A stretch of DNA of 64,000 bases from Candidatus Sulfotelmatobacter sp. (GCA_036500765.1 DASYBM010000009.1:62001-126000), one strand, 5' to 3'; positions 8,282-19,672 are shown, numbered from the stretch's first letter. Made by a program: numbers and translations. The notes: generated by a model not told the origin, from the letters alone.

Positions 8282-11002
8282 CTATTTCTTTAAGGCGGCA
8301 GTGAAGTTCGTCATAACGGTAACGGATGGGCTGACCTGTTGCGCAACCAGATCGAGAAGGATTTTTTGCCCGTCGGGCGCGACATCGTAAACGCCGGGCG
8401 TAGAACTCTTCGCATCGGAGGCGATGGACTGAGCAGCGCCAAACTGTAGCCCCTCATTCGCTTCCTTTACCGGCACGGCCATAATCGAGCGGTTGGCCTG
8501 GTGAGCGTAGTAGAGTTCTTTGCCATCCCGGCTCCACTGCGGTGCAGTGCCGCCGTTGGTTGAAACCTGCCATTTGCCCTCGCCGCCGTGAAAGGCCACT
8601 ACGTACACTTCCAGATTTCCAGATTCTTTCGAGGTGTACGCAAGCCAGCGGCCATCGGGGGAGAGGCGTGCCTCGTAGGCGATGGATTTCTCAGCCCGCG
8701 GAACCACAAGCCATGGCTTATGGTCTCCCTGAAGTGGGAGCGCCCAAATTTCATAATCCAATATGCCTACATGGCCACGCGCATAGATAAGATACTTTCC
8801 ATCCTGCGACCAATCGCTGCCCACCTGGTCATGGTCATCGCTATGCAGGAGTTCCGCTGCGCCGCTTCCATCGGAAGGTTTGCGGTAGAGCTTTGTGTCG
8901 TTGTTTTTTTCGATGGAGGAATACGCGATCCACTTGCCGTCGGGCGACCAGACGGGATTCGAATTCTGAATGGGTCCAAAGGTAAGTCTCGTCTGGACTC
9001 CGCGGACCACATCGAGCACCCAGATGTCGTGTGCACCGATACCATTATCAATCTCAAGCGCAATGCGATCCCCCTGTGGCGATAGCTTTGCAGCCGTTAC
9101 ATTGGCCATTTTGCCGGCCACGGTGCCGATCTGTTTTCCATTGCGATCCACCCAAACCAGTTGCTCGTCGCCAGTTCCGCCACTGCCAAAAATCAGCAGG
9201 CCGTTGGTGGAGGCAGAAACGTCAATGTGCCAGGTAGAAAGATCCTCGATCACGCTGCTGGCCAGGCTTTGTGCTTCTCCACTCAGCGTTCCGTTGGCGG
9301 GATCGAAGGGCTGTGCCATCAACTGGCCGCTGCGAACAAACAAGAGAAATCCGTTGCTGTAAACCGCGTTCGATCGAGATTGAAACAGCAAGCGATCCGC
9401 GCTTCCATCCACCGACGCGTAGTGCACGGCATCACTGGCGGGGTCATTGATATTGATCGCGAGGTAGAGAAAGTGCTTTCCATCCGGAAGAATGAAAGGC
9501 CAGCGATGCGAGGAGACACTCGGCGCATCATTCTTGGTCACGGCCACCGCAGTCCCGCCGCTGGAACTGACGCGCATAATCGGAGCGGGCGTCTGCGGAG
9601 AGAACAGAATTATTCCGCCCGGGCCCCATGAACCTCCGCGGCCGAACCGCGCGTCGCATACCGTGAACGTCGATCCGCTATTGACGTTGATTGTCTTCAG
9701 TTTATCTTCCGCGAAGAAACCCAGCGAACGGCTGTCCCACGACCAAAAAGGAAAAGTCGCGGTATCGGTACCGGCAAGCACATGCGCCTCCGGTGCGTTC
9801 AAAGGACGAACCCAGATTGCGTTGTTTCCGTCAGCACCGACGGCCACAAAGGCCAGCGATGAGCCATCGGGCGACAACACCGGTGGTCCCGCGAAATCGC
9901 CAATGAGACTCAGGGTCGCGTTCGCAGGCGGATTGATCGCAGCGCGGATCGGCGGCGCTGTCTGGGACGGGTGGTAGAGCCACATGGCCGCGACCGCACC
10001 AAGAACAATCGCGGCCACCACGGCAGCTGACCAAATAAGACGCTCGCGCCGATGCCCACTAGGGAGCGCCACCGCGGCCGCGGCCTTTCGCCCCGCCTGT
10101 TCAACCGCGATCCCTTGCAGACTCAGCTTCAGGTCGTGCGCGGTCTGTATGCGCTCGTCGGGATCTTTTTCCAGGCAATTGCGAATGAGCTGGTCCAATG
10201 CCAGTGGCATATCGGGCCGAAGTGTTGTGACCGCAGGCGGGTCAAAGGCTAGAATCTGCCCCACGATGCTGGCCTGCGTCTTCCCTTCGAAGGCACGTTT
10301 GCCGGCGGCCATCTCGAACACCATGAGCCCAAACGCGAAAATATCGGATCGCGCGTCAGCTTCGTTCCCCTGGATTTGCTCAGGCGACATGTACTGCACG
10401 GTCCCGATCACGGTCCCAGCGGCAGAAAGTGGCGATACAGGACTCGGAGTCGGGATAGTCTGCGTCAGCGCCGCCGCCACCACGGAAGCAGAGCTGCCGC
10501 TGCCGTCGCTCGTCGCGACCGTAGCTCCCAGCGGCTTGGCGAGACCAAAGTCGAGAAGCTTGGCGCCTGACTTGGTCAACATCACGTTGCCCGGTTTCAG
10601 GTCGCGGTGCACTACTCCGGCACGGTGTGCTTTTTCAAGTGCGTCGGCGATCTCGGTTGCAATTTTCAGCAACTGCTCCATCGCCAGGCGTCCCTTCTTC
10701 AAACGATCGGCCAGCGACTCGCCTTCCAGGAACTCCATCACTAGAAAGTCTGCGCCCTCGTGATGACCGACGTCGTGCAGCACGCAGATGTGGGCATGCT
10801 GAAGCTGCGAGATGATTTTGGCCTCCCGTTCGAAGCGGGCTCGCAGCTCCGTGTTGGCGGCAAGTTTCGAGTTCAAGACTTTGATGGCTACGGTACGATC
10901 GAGTCGAGAGTCCTTCGCTCGATACACCTCGCCCATGCCGCCTGCGCCCAGCGGCGATTGGATTTCATATGGACCGAGTTTCGTCCCGGAAGTGAGCGCC
11001 AT
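8282..11002 (-). CDS. Ser/Thr protein kinase with C-terminal TolB-like propeller
   Basis: A 906-residue receptor-like kinase. The cytoplasmic kinase domain has GAGGMGEVYRA (about 19-29), the ATP-binding lysine in AIKVL (about 41), HRDLKPGN (132-139), DFG (151-153) and MSPEQ. One membrane segment follows near 292-313 (WSAAVVAAIVLGAVAAMWL). The rest is a WD40/TolB-like propeller with LSPDGSSLAFV and LSPDGRWLAYTSKES blades, presumably periplasmic and able to sense a ligand. This architecture is common in Acidobacteriota. The reading frame could begin at 11092, but MALTSGTKLGPYEI at 11002 is the natural domain start, with TATAAT 10 nt upstream. Substrates cannot be told from sequence. Confidence 0.93.
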   Translation of the reverse strand: MALTSGTKLGPYEIQSPLGAGGMGEVYRAKDSRLDRTVAIKVLNSKLAANTELRARFEREAKIISQLQHAHICVLHDVGHHEGADFLVMEFLEGESLADRLKKGRLAMEQLLKIATEIADALEKAHRAGVVHRDLKPGNVMLTKSGAKLLDFGLAKPLGATVATSDGSGSSASVVAAALTQTIPTPSPVSPLSAAGTVIGTVQYMSPEQIQGNEADARSDIFAFGLMVFEMAAGKRAFEGKTQASIVGQILAFDPPAVTTLRPDMPLALDQLIRNCLEKDPDERIQTAHDLKLSLQGIAVEQAGRKAAAAVALPSGHRRERLIWSAAVVAAIVLGAVAAMWLYHPSQTAPPIRAAINPPANATLSLIGDFAGPPVLSPDGSSLAFVAVGADGNNAIWVRPLNAPEAHVLAGTDTATFPFWSWDSRSLGFFAEDKLKTINVNSGSTFTVCDARFGRGGSWGPGGIILFSPQTPAPIMRVSSSGGTAVAVTKNDAPSVSSHRWPFILPDGKHFLYLAININDPASDAVHYASVDGSADRLLFQSRSNAVYSNGFLLFVRSGQLMAQPFDPANGTLSGEAQSLASSVIEDLSTWHIDVSASTNGLLIFGSGGTGDEQLVWVDRNGKQIGTVAGKMANVTAAKLSPQGDRIALEIDNGIGAHDIWVLDVVRGVQTRLTFGPIQNSNPVWSPDGKWIAYSSIEKNNDTKLYRKPSDGSGAAELLHSDDHDQVGSDWSQDGKYLIYARGHVGILDYEIWALPLQGDHKPWLVVPRAEKSIAYEARLSPDGRWLAYTSKESGNLEVYVVAFHGGEGKWQVSTNGGTAPQWSRDGKELYYAHQANRSIMAVPVKEANEGLQFGAAQSIASDAKSSTPGVYDVAPDGQKILLDLVAQQVSPSVTVMTNFTAALKK

Positions 11003-11012
11003 TCGTTCGAGC

Positions 11013-11018
11013 ATTATA
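11013..11018 (-). promoter_or_regulatory. -10 hexamer TATAAT before the kinase gene
   Basis: A consensus TATAAT on the minus strand lies 10 nt before the preferred ATG at 11002. Transcription from it would leave only a few untranslated bases. The competing ATG at 11014 overlaps the hexamer. Confidence 0.4.
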
Positions 11019-11227
11019 GCCTTGCGCAGAACACTGCCACGTATGCGCCGATACCAGGCTCCCAGACCGGAAGTATTCCGGGTGGGCACCAAGTGACCAG
11101 TATTGACTACTCGTCAAATCGCGACTTCTCCAGGATTACGGGTTAACCGGAAGTTATTCTGAGCCAGAAGTGCGCTTCTGGGAAGCTAGAGATTCCCATC
11201 ACCAGCTAAACTAGCGGTCCGTTTGTA

Positions 11228-11710
11228 TTACTTCACCAGCCCCTGCCGCACGCCATGAATAAAGTCGGTATAGGCCGGCGTTTGTCCGCTGGCGCGCATG
11301 TGCGTGGCAATCTGCCCGCGATGATAGGCGGAATGTAGAACCACATGGGTCAAGACGTCGACAATTGTGCTGGTCCACGCTTCGCCTTTGCTGTTCTTGT
11401 AGCTGATCGACTGCGAGACATCCCCGGCGGTGATGAGATCGAGAAATTCGAGCCATAAATGGCCCAATTCGGCCGCCAGTGCCTCACACTGCGCCAGGTC
11501 CGCCTCCGGCCATACCGGCATACTCTGCGGTTGCTGCTTCAAGCGATCGAGCCATAGCCGCTCGGCGGCCAGAATGTGCGACACGAGTTGCAGCGACAGT
11601 TTATTTGCGGACTGGTTCTCGCCGCCCGCGCTTCGGATCGCGTTCAACACTTCCCGGTTCGCCCATTCATCATAGGCAAACTGGCGCCGCAGATAATCAG
11701 CCAGATTCAC
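11228..11710 (-). CDS. DinB-family metal-dependent four-helix protein
   Basis: A 160-residue DinB/YfiT-like protein. It shows the family's metal triad: a histidine in QLVSHILAAE (about residue 45) and two in DVLTHVVLHSAYHRGQ near the C-terminal third. Members are often thiol transferases or stress proteins (bacillithiol or mycothiol type), and most are uncharacterised, so the substrate is unknown. GGAGG lies 11 nt before the ATG. It is transcribed toward the kinase gene, with about 225 bp between them, and is divergent from phoU. Family assignment is firm; function is not. Confidence 0.87.
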   Translation of the reverse strand: MNLADYLRRQFAYDEWANREVLNAIRSAGGENQSANKLSLQLVSHILAAERLWLDRLKQQPQSMPVWPEADLAQCEALAAELGHLWLEFLDLITAGDVSQSISYKNSKGEAWTSTIVDVLTHVVLHSAYHRGQIATHMRASGQTPAYTDFIHGVRQGLVK

Positions 11711-11842
11711 GAAACCGCCTCCGTTGCATGCGTACCGCTAGCACCAATGTATTCCCAGCCTCCGCTCGAGGCAATGTGCTCGGGCTTCATGCGATGTTGT
11801 AATGATCCTTTCACATTTCGGGAATAAAATGATGACATCCCG

Positions 11843-12625
11843 ATGCCACGCAAAGCGACAGCCCCCCGAAATGCCGGGTCGCGAAATCTCGAGCCGCAAA
11901 ATCCTGCAACGCGAAATGCCGTAGCCGAAGCGAACGAGCCCAGCGCTCGATCGCATATAGCCAAGGCTGTGCCCGTCTCGAAGGGCGGCTCGGACGATTT
12001 GATGCGCCTCTCGCTGAAAGCCTGCCTGATCGCCCGCGACGCTGCGTTCAACGTCCGCGACTTGCTCACCCATCATTCGCGCATGGCTTTTCTCGCCATT
12101 AAAGACTGCGAAAAGGAACTCGACCTGATCGAGCGTCAAATCGACGAGCGCTTGCCCGCGGCCATTACTCGCGTAAATGAGGGGCGTGCCCGCCAGTTGC
12201 TATCGAGCCTGAAGTCCACGACCGACCTGGAGCGCATCGGCGACCTGGTAATGAGCGTGGCACTGCGGATGCAGTCCCGCACCTCCAAGATGGCTGCCTC
12301 CGACGTGCGGCAGTTGGTAGAAATGTCGGCGGTGCTGCGAGAAATGCTCGACCTGATTCATCAGGGCTTCTCCAACCTCGACCTCGAATGCGCCCGCAAG
12401 GTGCTGCAAATGGATAAAGAGATCGACCGCGTCTGCCACACCCTGTTCCAGAAGCATCTGGCGGGATCCGTAGCGCAAGGCGAAAACACGGGCTTCGATG
12501 TGTTGCTGATGGCGCAGGCCCTGGAGCGTGCCGGTGACCACACCACCAACCTGGCCGAGGATCTCTACAGCCTGATCGAAGGCCGCAGCCTGCGGCACAT
12601 GCCGAAGAAGAAAGCCGCGAACTAA
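11843..12625 (+). CDS. phoU: PhoU-type phosphate signalling protein
   Basis: PhoU restrains the phosphate-starvation response by linking the Pst transporter to the PhoR/PhoB system. Both metal-binding repeats are visible, STTDLERIGDLV and QALERAGDHTTNLAEDL, in two three-helix bundles. Total length is 260, about 40-50 more than usual, because of an N-terminal tail (RNAGSRNLEPQNPATRNA) encoded by a degenerate GCGAAATNCCG word repeat. An internal ATG at 12002 would start at the domain itself (MRLSLKACLIARDAAF), but neither start has a good ribosome site. A PhoB-like regulator follows at 12919; no pst genes are in the window. Confidence 0.88.
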   Translation: MPRKATAPRNAGSRNLEPQNPATRNAVAEANEPSARSHIAKAVPVSKGGSDDLMRLSLKACLIARDAAFNVRDLLTHHSRMAFLAIKDCEKELDLIERQIDERLPAAITRVNEGRARQLLSSLKSTTDLERIGDLVMSVALRMQSRTSKMAASDVRQLVEMSAVLREMLDLIHQGFSNLDLECARKVLQMDKEIDRVCHTLFQKHLAGSVAQGENTGFDVLLMAQALERAGDHTTNLAEDLYSLIEGRSLRHMPKKKAAN

Positions 12626-12631
12626 TGGAGC

Positions 12632-12667
12632 CCCGGACGCCCTCGTCCGGGTTGCGCGCGAAGCGCG
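12632..12667. repeat. REP-like two-hairpin element
   Basis: CCCGGACG (12632-12639) and CGTCCGGG (12644-12651) form a perfect 8-bp stem with a CCCT loop, followed by CGCGC/GCGCG around GAA (12655-12667). It starts just after the phoU stop and has the same two-hairpin plan as the copies at 20230 and 41489. Confidence 0.65.
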
Positions 12668-12739
12668 AAATCGACGCGCAACTTTTACACCGGAGCCTAT
12701 TTACGGCGGACGCCGTGGCACACGTCGCTTCGCTCCGCG

Positions 12740-12785
12740 GGACGGACGAGAGCCTGCCCTGAGCGAAGTCGAAGGGCCTCCGTCC
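12740..12785. repeat. REP-like hairpin with a 28-nt module in its loop
   Basis: GGACGGACG (12740-12748) and CCTCCGTCC (12777-12785, one mismatch) bound a loop of exactly 28 nt at 12749-12776 that contains GCCCTGAGCGAAGTCGAAGG. The reverse complement of this loop is nearly the same 28-nt module found in the imuA hairpin loop at 18733-18760. Confidence 0.65.
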
Positions 12786-12918
12786 TTCCACAATCTCCCA
12801 CGCAAATTCATCGTTCGTTAACACCCTAGCAACATTCGCGCAACATTCCCCCCATACAGTCGTGGGTGTCTCCCGCTTCGCGAAGTTCTGTGACTTCGTG
12901 GGATGCCCTGAATTCCAA

Positions 12919-13671
12919 ATGCAACAACCAGCAGAATTCCATGAAAAAACTGGGAATCCCGGCGGCACTTCGCCTTTCCGTCCCGTCATTTTTGTCGTCG
13001 AGGATGACGAGGATATTGCCCGCCTAATCTCTCACAATCTACAAGCGGCTGGGTTCGAGGTGCAGAGTTTTGTGAGCGGCGCCTCGGTACTCACCGAAGC
13101 CGCGCGGGAAATGCCCGCCCTGTTTCTGCTCGATGTGATGTTGCCCGGCACCGATGGCTTCGAACTCTGCCGGCACATCCGCCAGACCCCGATCCTTTCC
13201 GCGACTCCCATCATCTTTCTTACCGCCAAAACCGCGGAAGCCGACCGCGTCAAGGGACTGGAACTGGGCGGCGACGACTACATCACCAAGCCTTTCAGCC
13301 CGCGCGAACTCGTTGCCCGCATTCGCAGCGTATTGCGCGGATTGGGGAATGTTCCCGCACCGGGCGAGGTGCTGCGATTGCGCGACCTGGAAATAGACGT
13401 TTCCTCCATGACCGTACAAATGCAGGGTCGCAACGTCATGACTACGGTACGGGAGTTCCGCCTGCTCGAATATCTTGCAACCCACCGCGGCCGCGTCCTG
13501 ACCCGCGACCAACTGCTCGACGCCGTGTGGAAGGAAACCCCGTTCGTCACGCCGCGATCCATCGATGTCTACATTCGCCGCCTGCGCGAAAAGATTGAGC
13601 TTGACCCCCGCCATCCCCAATATTTAAAGACCCTGCGCGGCATCGGCTACCGCTTCGAAGTGCCCAAATAG
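12919..13671 (+). CDS. OmpR/PhoB-type response regulator
   Basis: DNA-binding response regulator of about 250 residues. The receiver domain contains the acidic pocket VVEDDED, the phosphorylated aspartate in LFLLDVMLPG, the switch residue in FLTAKT and the lysine in ITKPF. The C-terminal winged helix ends with RRLREKIELDPRHPQYLKTL and RGIGYRF. It resembles PhoB and lies about 290 bp after phoU on the same strand, so a phosphate role is likely. No histidine kinase is adjacent. The frame extends to a GTG at 12862, adding 19 residues; ATG 12919 gives a shorter tail. Neither has a clear ribosome site. Confidence 0.9.
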   Translation: MQQPAEFHEKTGNPGGTSPFRPVIFVVEDDEDIARLISHNLQAAGFEVQSFVSGASVLTEAAREMPALFLLDVMLPGTDGFELCRHIRQTPILSATPIIFLTAKTAEADRVKGLELGGDDYITKPFSPRELVARIRSVLRGLGNVPAPGEVLRLRDLEIDVSSMTVQMQGRNVMTTVREFRLLEYLATHRGRVLTRDQLLDAVWKETPFVTPRSIDVYIRRLREKIELDPRHPQYLKTLRGIGYRFEVPK

Positions 13672-13693
13672 AGTGGACTGAGTCGGCCACTGT

Positions 13694-13699
13694 TAGAAT
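13694..13699 (+). promoter_or_regulatory. -10-like hexamer 6 nt before the 13706 gene
   Basis: TAGAAT ends 6 nt before the ATG at 13706 and no Shine-Dalgarno sequence is present, a geometry that suits a leaderless transcript. No -35 box is evident. Confidence 0.35.
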
Positions 13700-13705
13700 G
13701 CGCCC

Positions 13706-14206
13706 ATGGCCGGACGCGCGGCGAGGATCACATCCCGCATTGTCTTTTTTGTTTGCGCTCTGATCTCACTCGTCACTGTTTACCCCTATGCGCTGCTGCG
13801 CGGCGCCGAACTGCCAGTGCAGAGCGAATGGGTGATTTTTGTAGTAGCGCTGTCAGTGGTGGGCTTTTTCAGCTTGGCTATGGCGGTGTCGCCCCGTTCG
13901 TGGATTGCGAAAGTCTGCAATAAAAACCGGGACGACGCGCGCCTGTATTCAGCGCCCCTCAAGCTGCTTGGCGGCTTCGCGGCAATTTTCTATCTCGCGG
14001 CGCTCGTGGCTTATTTCGCTCCGCACGCCTGGAATCTCAATCCTCAACTCATGCTTGCGCTGTGCCCGATGTATTTCGTGAAGATGACGATCGATCCCTC
14101 ACCCCTCTCGATCTTCCTTTTGCTGGCTCCCATGAACGCCGCGGTGTACGGTGCACTCGGAGTCACATTGGGATACGCGGTGCTAGCTTTTCGCGCACGC
14201 GCTTAA
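13706..14206 (+). CDS. Hypothetical multi-pass membrane protein
   Basis: A 166-residue protein I do not recognise. Four hydrophobic segments are visible: about 10-30 (IVFFVCALISLVTVYPYAL), 43-63 (VIFVVALSVVGFFSLAMAV), 86-107 (LLGGFAAIFYLAALVAYFA) and 137-162 (IFLLLAPMNAAVYGALGVTL). Loops are short and carry no catalytic motif. It lies between the PhoB-like regulator and ppc on the same strand but has its own -10-like hexamer, so an operon is not certain. No function is proposed. Confidence 0.7.
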   Translation: MAGRAARITSRIVFFVCALISLVTVYPYALLRGAELPVQSEWVIFVVALSVVGFFSLAMAVSPRSWIAKVCNKNRDDARLYSAPLKLLGGFAAIFYLAALVAYFAPHAWNLNPQLMLALCPMYFVKMTIDPSPLSIFLLLAPMNAAVYGALGVTLGYAVLAFRARA

Positions 14207-14340
14207 CAAGGAGGCTACACCTGTCTTGATACGAATTTTATCGGTCGAATACGCTACCCTCATAGGAACGCGATTCCTCGCCATTCACTCTTTTCATCCC
14301 ACGCTCCGCTCCTGTCGTTTATTCTGTCGTACATTCCGAA

Positions 14341-17103
<2,763 letters not shown>

Positions 17104-17114
17104 ACTCATGTGGC

Positions 17115-17134
17115 GACGGACGCATTCGTCCGTC
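17115..17134. repeat. REP-like hairpin after ppc
   Basis: GACGGACG and CGTCCGTC form a perfect 8-bp stem with a CATT loop. The flank ATGTGGC matches copies at 38341 and 41489, which carry TGTGGG at the same place. Confidence 0.7.
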
Positions 17135-17185
17135 CAGCGAAGGCGAAGCCCGCGCCCCAGGATACGATCTAAGCCCAGAAACAAG

Positions 17186-18274
17186 CTACCGGTTAATATC
17201 CTCCTTAGCCTGCAGCTTCTTCACATATCCCTCCAGATTCGCCTTATTCGAATCCGGCGCCCCCACGAGCGACAACTTCACTTCCTTCACCGCATTGTCA
17301 AAATCTCCCTGCGCGCTGTACACGCGGGCCATGCCCATGTGCGAAGTCCAATAGTCCGGATACTTCTTGGCCGTCGACCGGAACACCGCCAGCGCCTCAT
17401 CCTGCTTCTTCTGCCCCTGCAACTGCCGCGCATAAAAATAAAGTTGCAGCGGACTCGCGATACCCAGCGCCTTGTTGCGCGCCGCGTCGGCGTCCGGAGC
17501 GCGTCCCATCGCCTCCAGAATGCGCGACTTGTTCATCACGTTGTCATAACGCTCTTCCGACTGGATCGACTGCTCCTCATCCTTCAGCGCCTCGTCCAGA
17601 TTGATTTTGTTGGCCAAGAAATACCCAGCCGCATCGTCCCAACCTTCCCAGTAATATTGATTGAGCCCGTGCAACTGCCGATGAATACTAGCGGTTACCA
17701 AGTCGTTTACGTTGACCGTAACTTTGAACGGCACCGCGACTTTATCCCAGCGCATGGTCAAGACAGCCGAGTTCGGCTTCAGATCATCGAAATCGTAGGT
17801 CAGCGCATCGTGCGCCTCCGCCGGTTGCGGCTTCACATTGACCCGCAGCGCGTCTTCTTCCTGCTTGTAGGTAAAGCTTCCCCACGATGTCGAATTCTTT
17901 GAAAAGATCACGGTCCACTGGTTCTCGCCCGGAATCATATGCAGTCCATACGTTCCCTTATCGAGCGCCTGTCCTTCAATCGTGACCGGATCGCTGAACG
18001 TAATCGTCGTATTCTCATTCGCGCCCGCGCGCCACACCTGGCCGTAAGGCGCAAGCTTGCCCCAGACCTGCCGCCCGTTCGCCAGCGGCCGATGATAGTT
18101 GAGCGTGATATCGGTGATGCCGATGCGCTGCGTGATCACCGCATGCTGGCTCGCTCGCGGCAGATCGAGCATCAAAGTTTCGCCGGTGGCCGTTTGCGCC
18201 TGAGCGAGACTCGCGGATAACAAAACAGCGGACAACAAGGCAAGCAGACAAACGCTTCGGTAGTGATATCGCAT
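17186..18274 (-). CDS. Exported DUF2911 protein with C-terminal TPR-like repeats
   Basis: A 362-residue protein with a clear signal peptide (cleavage near ASLAQA). The DUF2911 domain follows with its hallmark ITDITLNYHRPLANGR, GQVWRAGANENTTI and KGTYGLHMIPG segments (about residues 45-190). The C-terminal 150 residues contain TPR-like helices (ALAVFRSTAKKYPDYWTSHM). DUF2911 proteins are frequent in Acidobacteriota and Bacteroidetes and have no assigned activity. The start is well supported: AAGGAG lies 5 nt before the ATG. It is divergent from imuA across a 370-bp gap. Confidence 0.88.
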   Translation of the reverse strand: MRYHYRSVCLLALLSAVLLSASLAQAQTATGETLMLDLPRASQHAVITQRIGITDITLNYHRPLANGRQVWGKLAPYGQVWRAGANENTTITFSDPVTIEGQALDKGTYGLHMIPGENQWTVIFSKNSTSWGSFTYKQEEDALRVNVKPQPAEAHDALTYDFDDLKPNSAVLTMRWDKVAVPFKVTVNVNDLVTASIHRQLHGLNQYYWEGWDDAAGYFLANKINLDEALKDEEQSIQSEERYDNVMNKSRILEAMGRAPDADAARNKALGIASPLQLYFYARQLQGQKKQDEALAVFRSTAKKYPDYWTSHMGMARVYSAQGDFDNAVKEVKLSLVGAPDSNKANLEGYVKKLQAKEDINR

Positions 18275-18644
18275 AGAAACTCCTTTTGCGGCTGAGATTG
18301 AACAGCCGAGAGGTCACAACAGAATTGGGAGAACAGAAGTTGAGCACGGCGTCTTCATTCTCGTGTGATGGCTTGGACGCGCGTCCGCTCCCAAAGTAAG
18401 CACGCAGATTTATGGAGGAGCGGACGCCTCGTCCGCCCCGCGAAGCGTGCGACCGCCGAAAGCCCTAGTGAAGCCGTTGATCGCCGATTGCGCGCTTCGC
18501 GCGCAACCAGAGTCGCCGGTTCCCTCACTCCCCTTGACAAACTTCTCGGTGTGGAGGCAGAATCTTTATAGGCGAATAAAAAGCGAATAAGCCTCCGGCG
18601 GCTCCAGCCCTCGGCGTGTTCCCTGAAATCTTCCGAGGAATCTT
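18275..18644. other. 370-bp divergent intergenic region before the mutasome
   Basis: Non-coding region between the DUF2911 gene and imuA. It contains a REP-like hairpin (18420-18436), a consensus -35-like TTGACA at 18534-18539 without a well-spaced -10, and two direct repeats of GCGAATAA (18572-18579 and 18583-18590, 11 bp apart) about 55-70 bp before imuA. The repeats could be a regulator site, but I cannot match them to a known LexA box. Confidence 0.5.
18420..18436. repeat. REP-like hairpin upstream of imuA
   Basis: GCGGACG and CGTCCGC form a 7-bp stem with a CCT loop, followed by a short CGC/GCG pair around GAA, as in the copy at 12632. Confidence 0.6.
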
Positions 18645-19613
18645 ATGTCTTCCGCAGTGGTTTCCACTTCGGCGGCCCAAGGCCGCCCTTTTCTCTTTGA
18701 TGCTGAACCCAACTCTCATATGGGGACAGCCGCCCCTTCGACAAGCTCAGGGCAGGCTCTCGGCTGTCCAGTCGAGCGCAGCTCGACCGCCCGCCGTGAC
18801 CATATCCTTCAATCAACAATCATCGGGGGGAAAATCCCTCCCGCCAGCATTACCCCAGCCTCGCAACTCCACCACTGTCCCGCGCCAGAGATGGCCCCCA
18901 GCGGCATCCCCGCCATCGACGCCCTGACCGGCGGCCTGCCCCGCGGGTGCCTCACCGAAATCTACGGCCCGTCCTCTTCGGGCCGCACCACCTTATTCCT
19001 GGCCGCTCTCGCCGCCGCCACCCGCCGCGGAGAATTCTGCGTCGTCGTCGATGCCAGCGACGCCCTCGACCCCCACTCCGTAGCAGCCGCCGGCGTAGAA
19101 CTCGATCGCCTGCTCTGGATACGCTGCGACGGCGATTCACAGAAAGAAAATTCACCACGGAGACGCCGAGATACTGAGAAAACAAGCGTTCCGCAAGATC
19201 GAATTGAATCCCGGAACATGAATCAATCCGAACATCGCCTCGAACAAGTCCTGCGCGCTACCGATCTGCTTCTCGAAAGCGGCGGTTTCGGCCTCATAGT
19301 TCTGGATCTCGGCGACCTGCCTTCGCAAGCCGCACGCCGCATCCCTCTGACCACATGGTTCCGCTTCCGCCGCGCCATCGAGAACAAACCCACGATCCTG
19401 CTCGCGATCGAGCAGTTCCCTATCGCCGGAAGTTGCTCTTCGTTGCTGCTCCAATTGGGGCTGCCGAGCGTGGAAAAAAATAATCTTTCACGTCCCACCC
19501 ACGCGCAACTCCTCACCGGCCTAAACATCTCCGCCGAATTAGTTCGCTCTCGCCTGGACCGCAAACCGGCACGCTCCATCACCTTCGCCACCAAAACCGC
19601 ATGGGCCGGATGA
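18645..19613 (+). CDS. imuA: ImuA-like RecA-fold protein of the mutasome, with repeat insertions
   Basis: First gene of an imuA-imuB-dnaE2 cassette for SOS-type mutagenic translesion synthesis. The RecA-like core begins near residue 83 (APSGIPAIDALTGGLPRG) with the phosphate-binding loop GPSSSGRTT and a LIVLDLGDL strand. GAGGA lies 5 nt before the ATG, favouring 18645. The N-terminal 80 residues are odd: residues about 27-48 are encoded by a REP-like hairpin carrying a nested module (peptide PSTSSGQAL), and residues about 169-185 derive from another dispersed word (CACCACGGAGACGCCGAG). Without them the length would be near the usual 240-260. An internal ATG at 18891 would skip the N-terminal repeats. 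Confidence 0.85.
   Translation: MSSAVVSTSAAQGRPFLFDAEPNSHMGTAAPSTSSGQALGCPVERSSTARRDHILQSTIIGGKIPPASITPASQLHHCPAPEMAPSGIPAIDALTGGLPRGCLTEIYGPSSSGRTTLFLAALAAATRRGEFCVVVDASDALDPHSVAAAGVELDRLLWIRCDGDSQKENSPRRRRDTEKTSVPQDRIESRNMNQSEHRLEQVLRATDLLLESGGFGLIVLDLGDLPSQAARRIPLTTWFRFRRAIENKPTILLAIEQFPIAGSCSSLLLQLGLPSVEKNNLSRPTHAQLLTGLNISAELVRSRLDRKPARSITFATKTAWAG
18724..18787. repeat. REP-like two-hairpin element inside imuA, loop holding a 28-nt module
   Basis: GGACAGCCG (18724-18732) and CGGCTGTCC (18761-18769) form a perfect 9-bp stem around a 28-nt loop containing CCTTCGACAAGCTCAGGG. A second stem GTCGAGC/GCTCGAC around GCA follows at 18771-18787. The stems match the imuB copy at 20230, whose first loop is only CCCC. 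It lies in frame in coding sequence. Confidence 0.8.
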
Positions 19614-19626
19614 AAACGATGAAACC

Positions 19627-19666
19627 AATTACTCAATTACCCAATTACAAAATTACGAAATGACGC
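19627..19666 (+). repeat. Period-8 tandem repeat between imuA and imuB
   Basis: Five consecutive 8-bp units: AATTACTC, AATTACCC, AATTACAA, AATTACGA and AATGACGC. It fills most of the imuA-imuB junction and ends 6 bp before the imuB ATG, leaving no Shine-Dalgarno sequence. Confidence 0.8.
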
Positions 19667-19672
19667 AATCCC

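Noticed and set aside
11164-11181. CCAGAAG/CTTCTGG stem-loop as a terminator for the DinB gene
   Set aside because: The stem is perfect but no T-run follows on either strand; left unannotated.
18534-18570. TTGACA upstream of imuA as a SOS promoter
   Set aside because: No -10 lies at the right distance and no LexA-type palindrome was recognised; noted only as part of the intergenic region.
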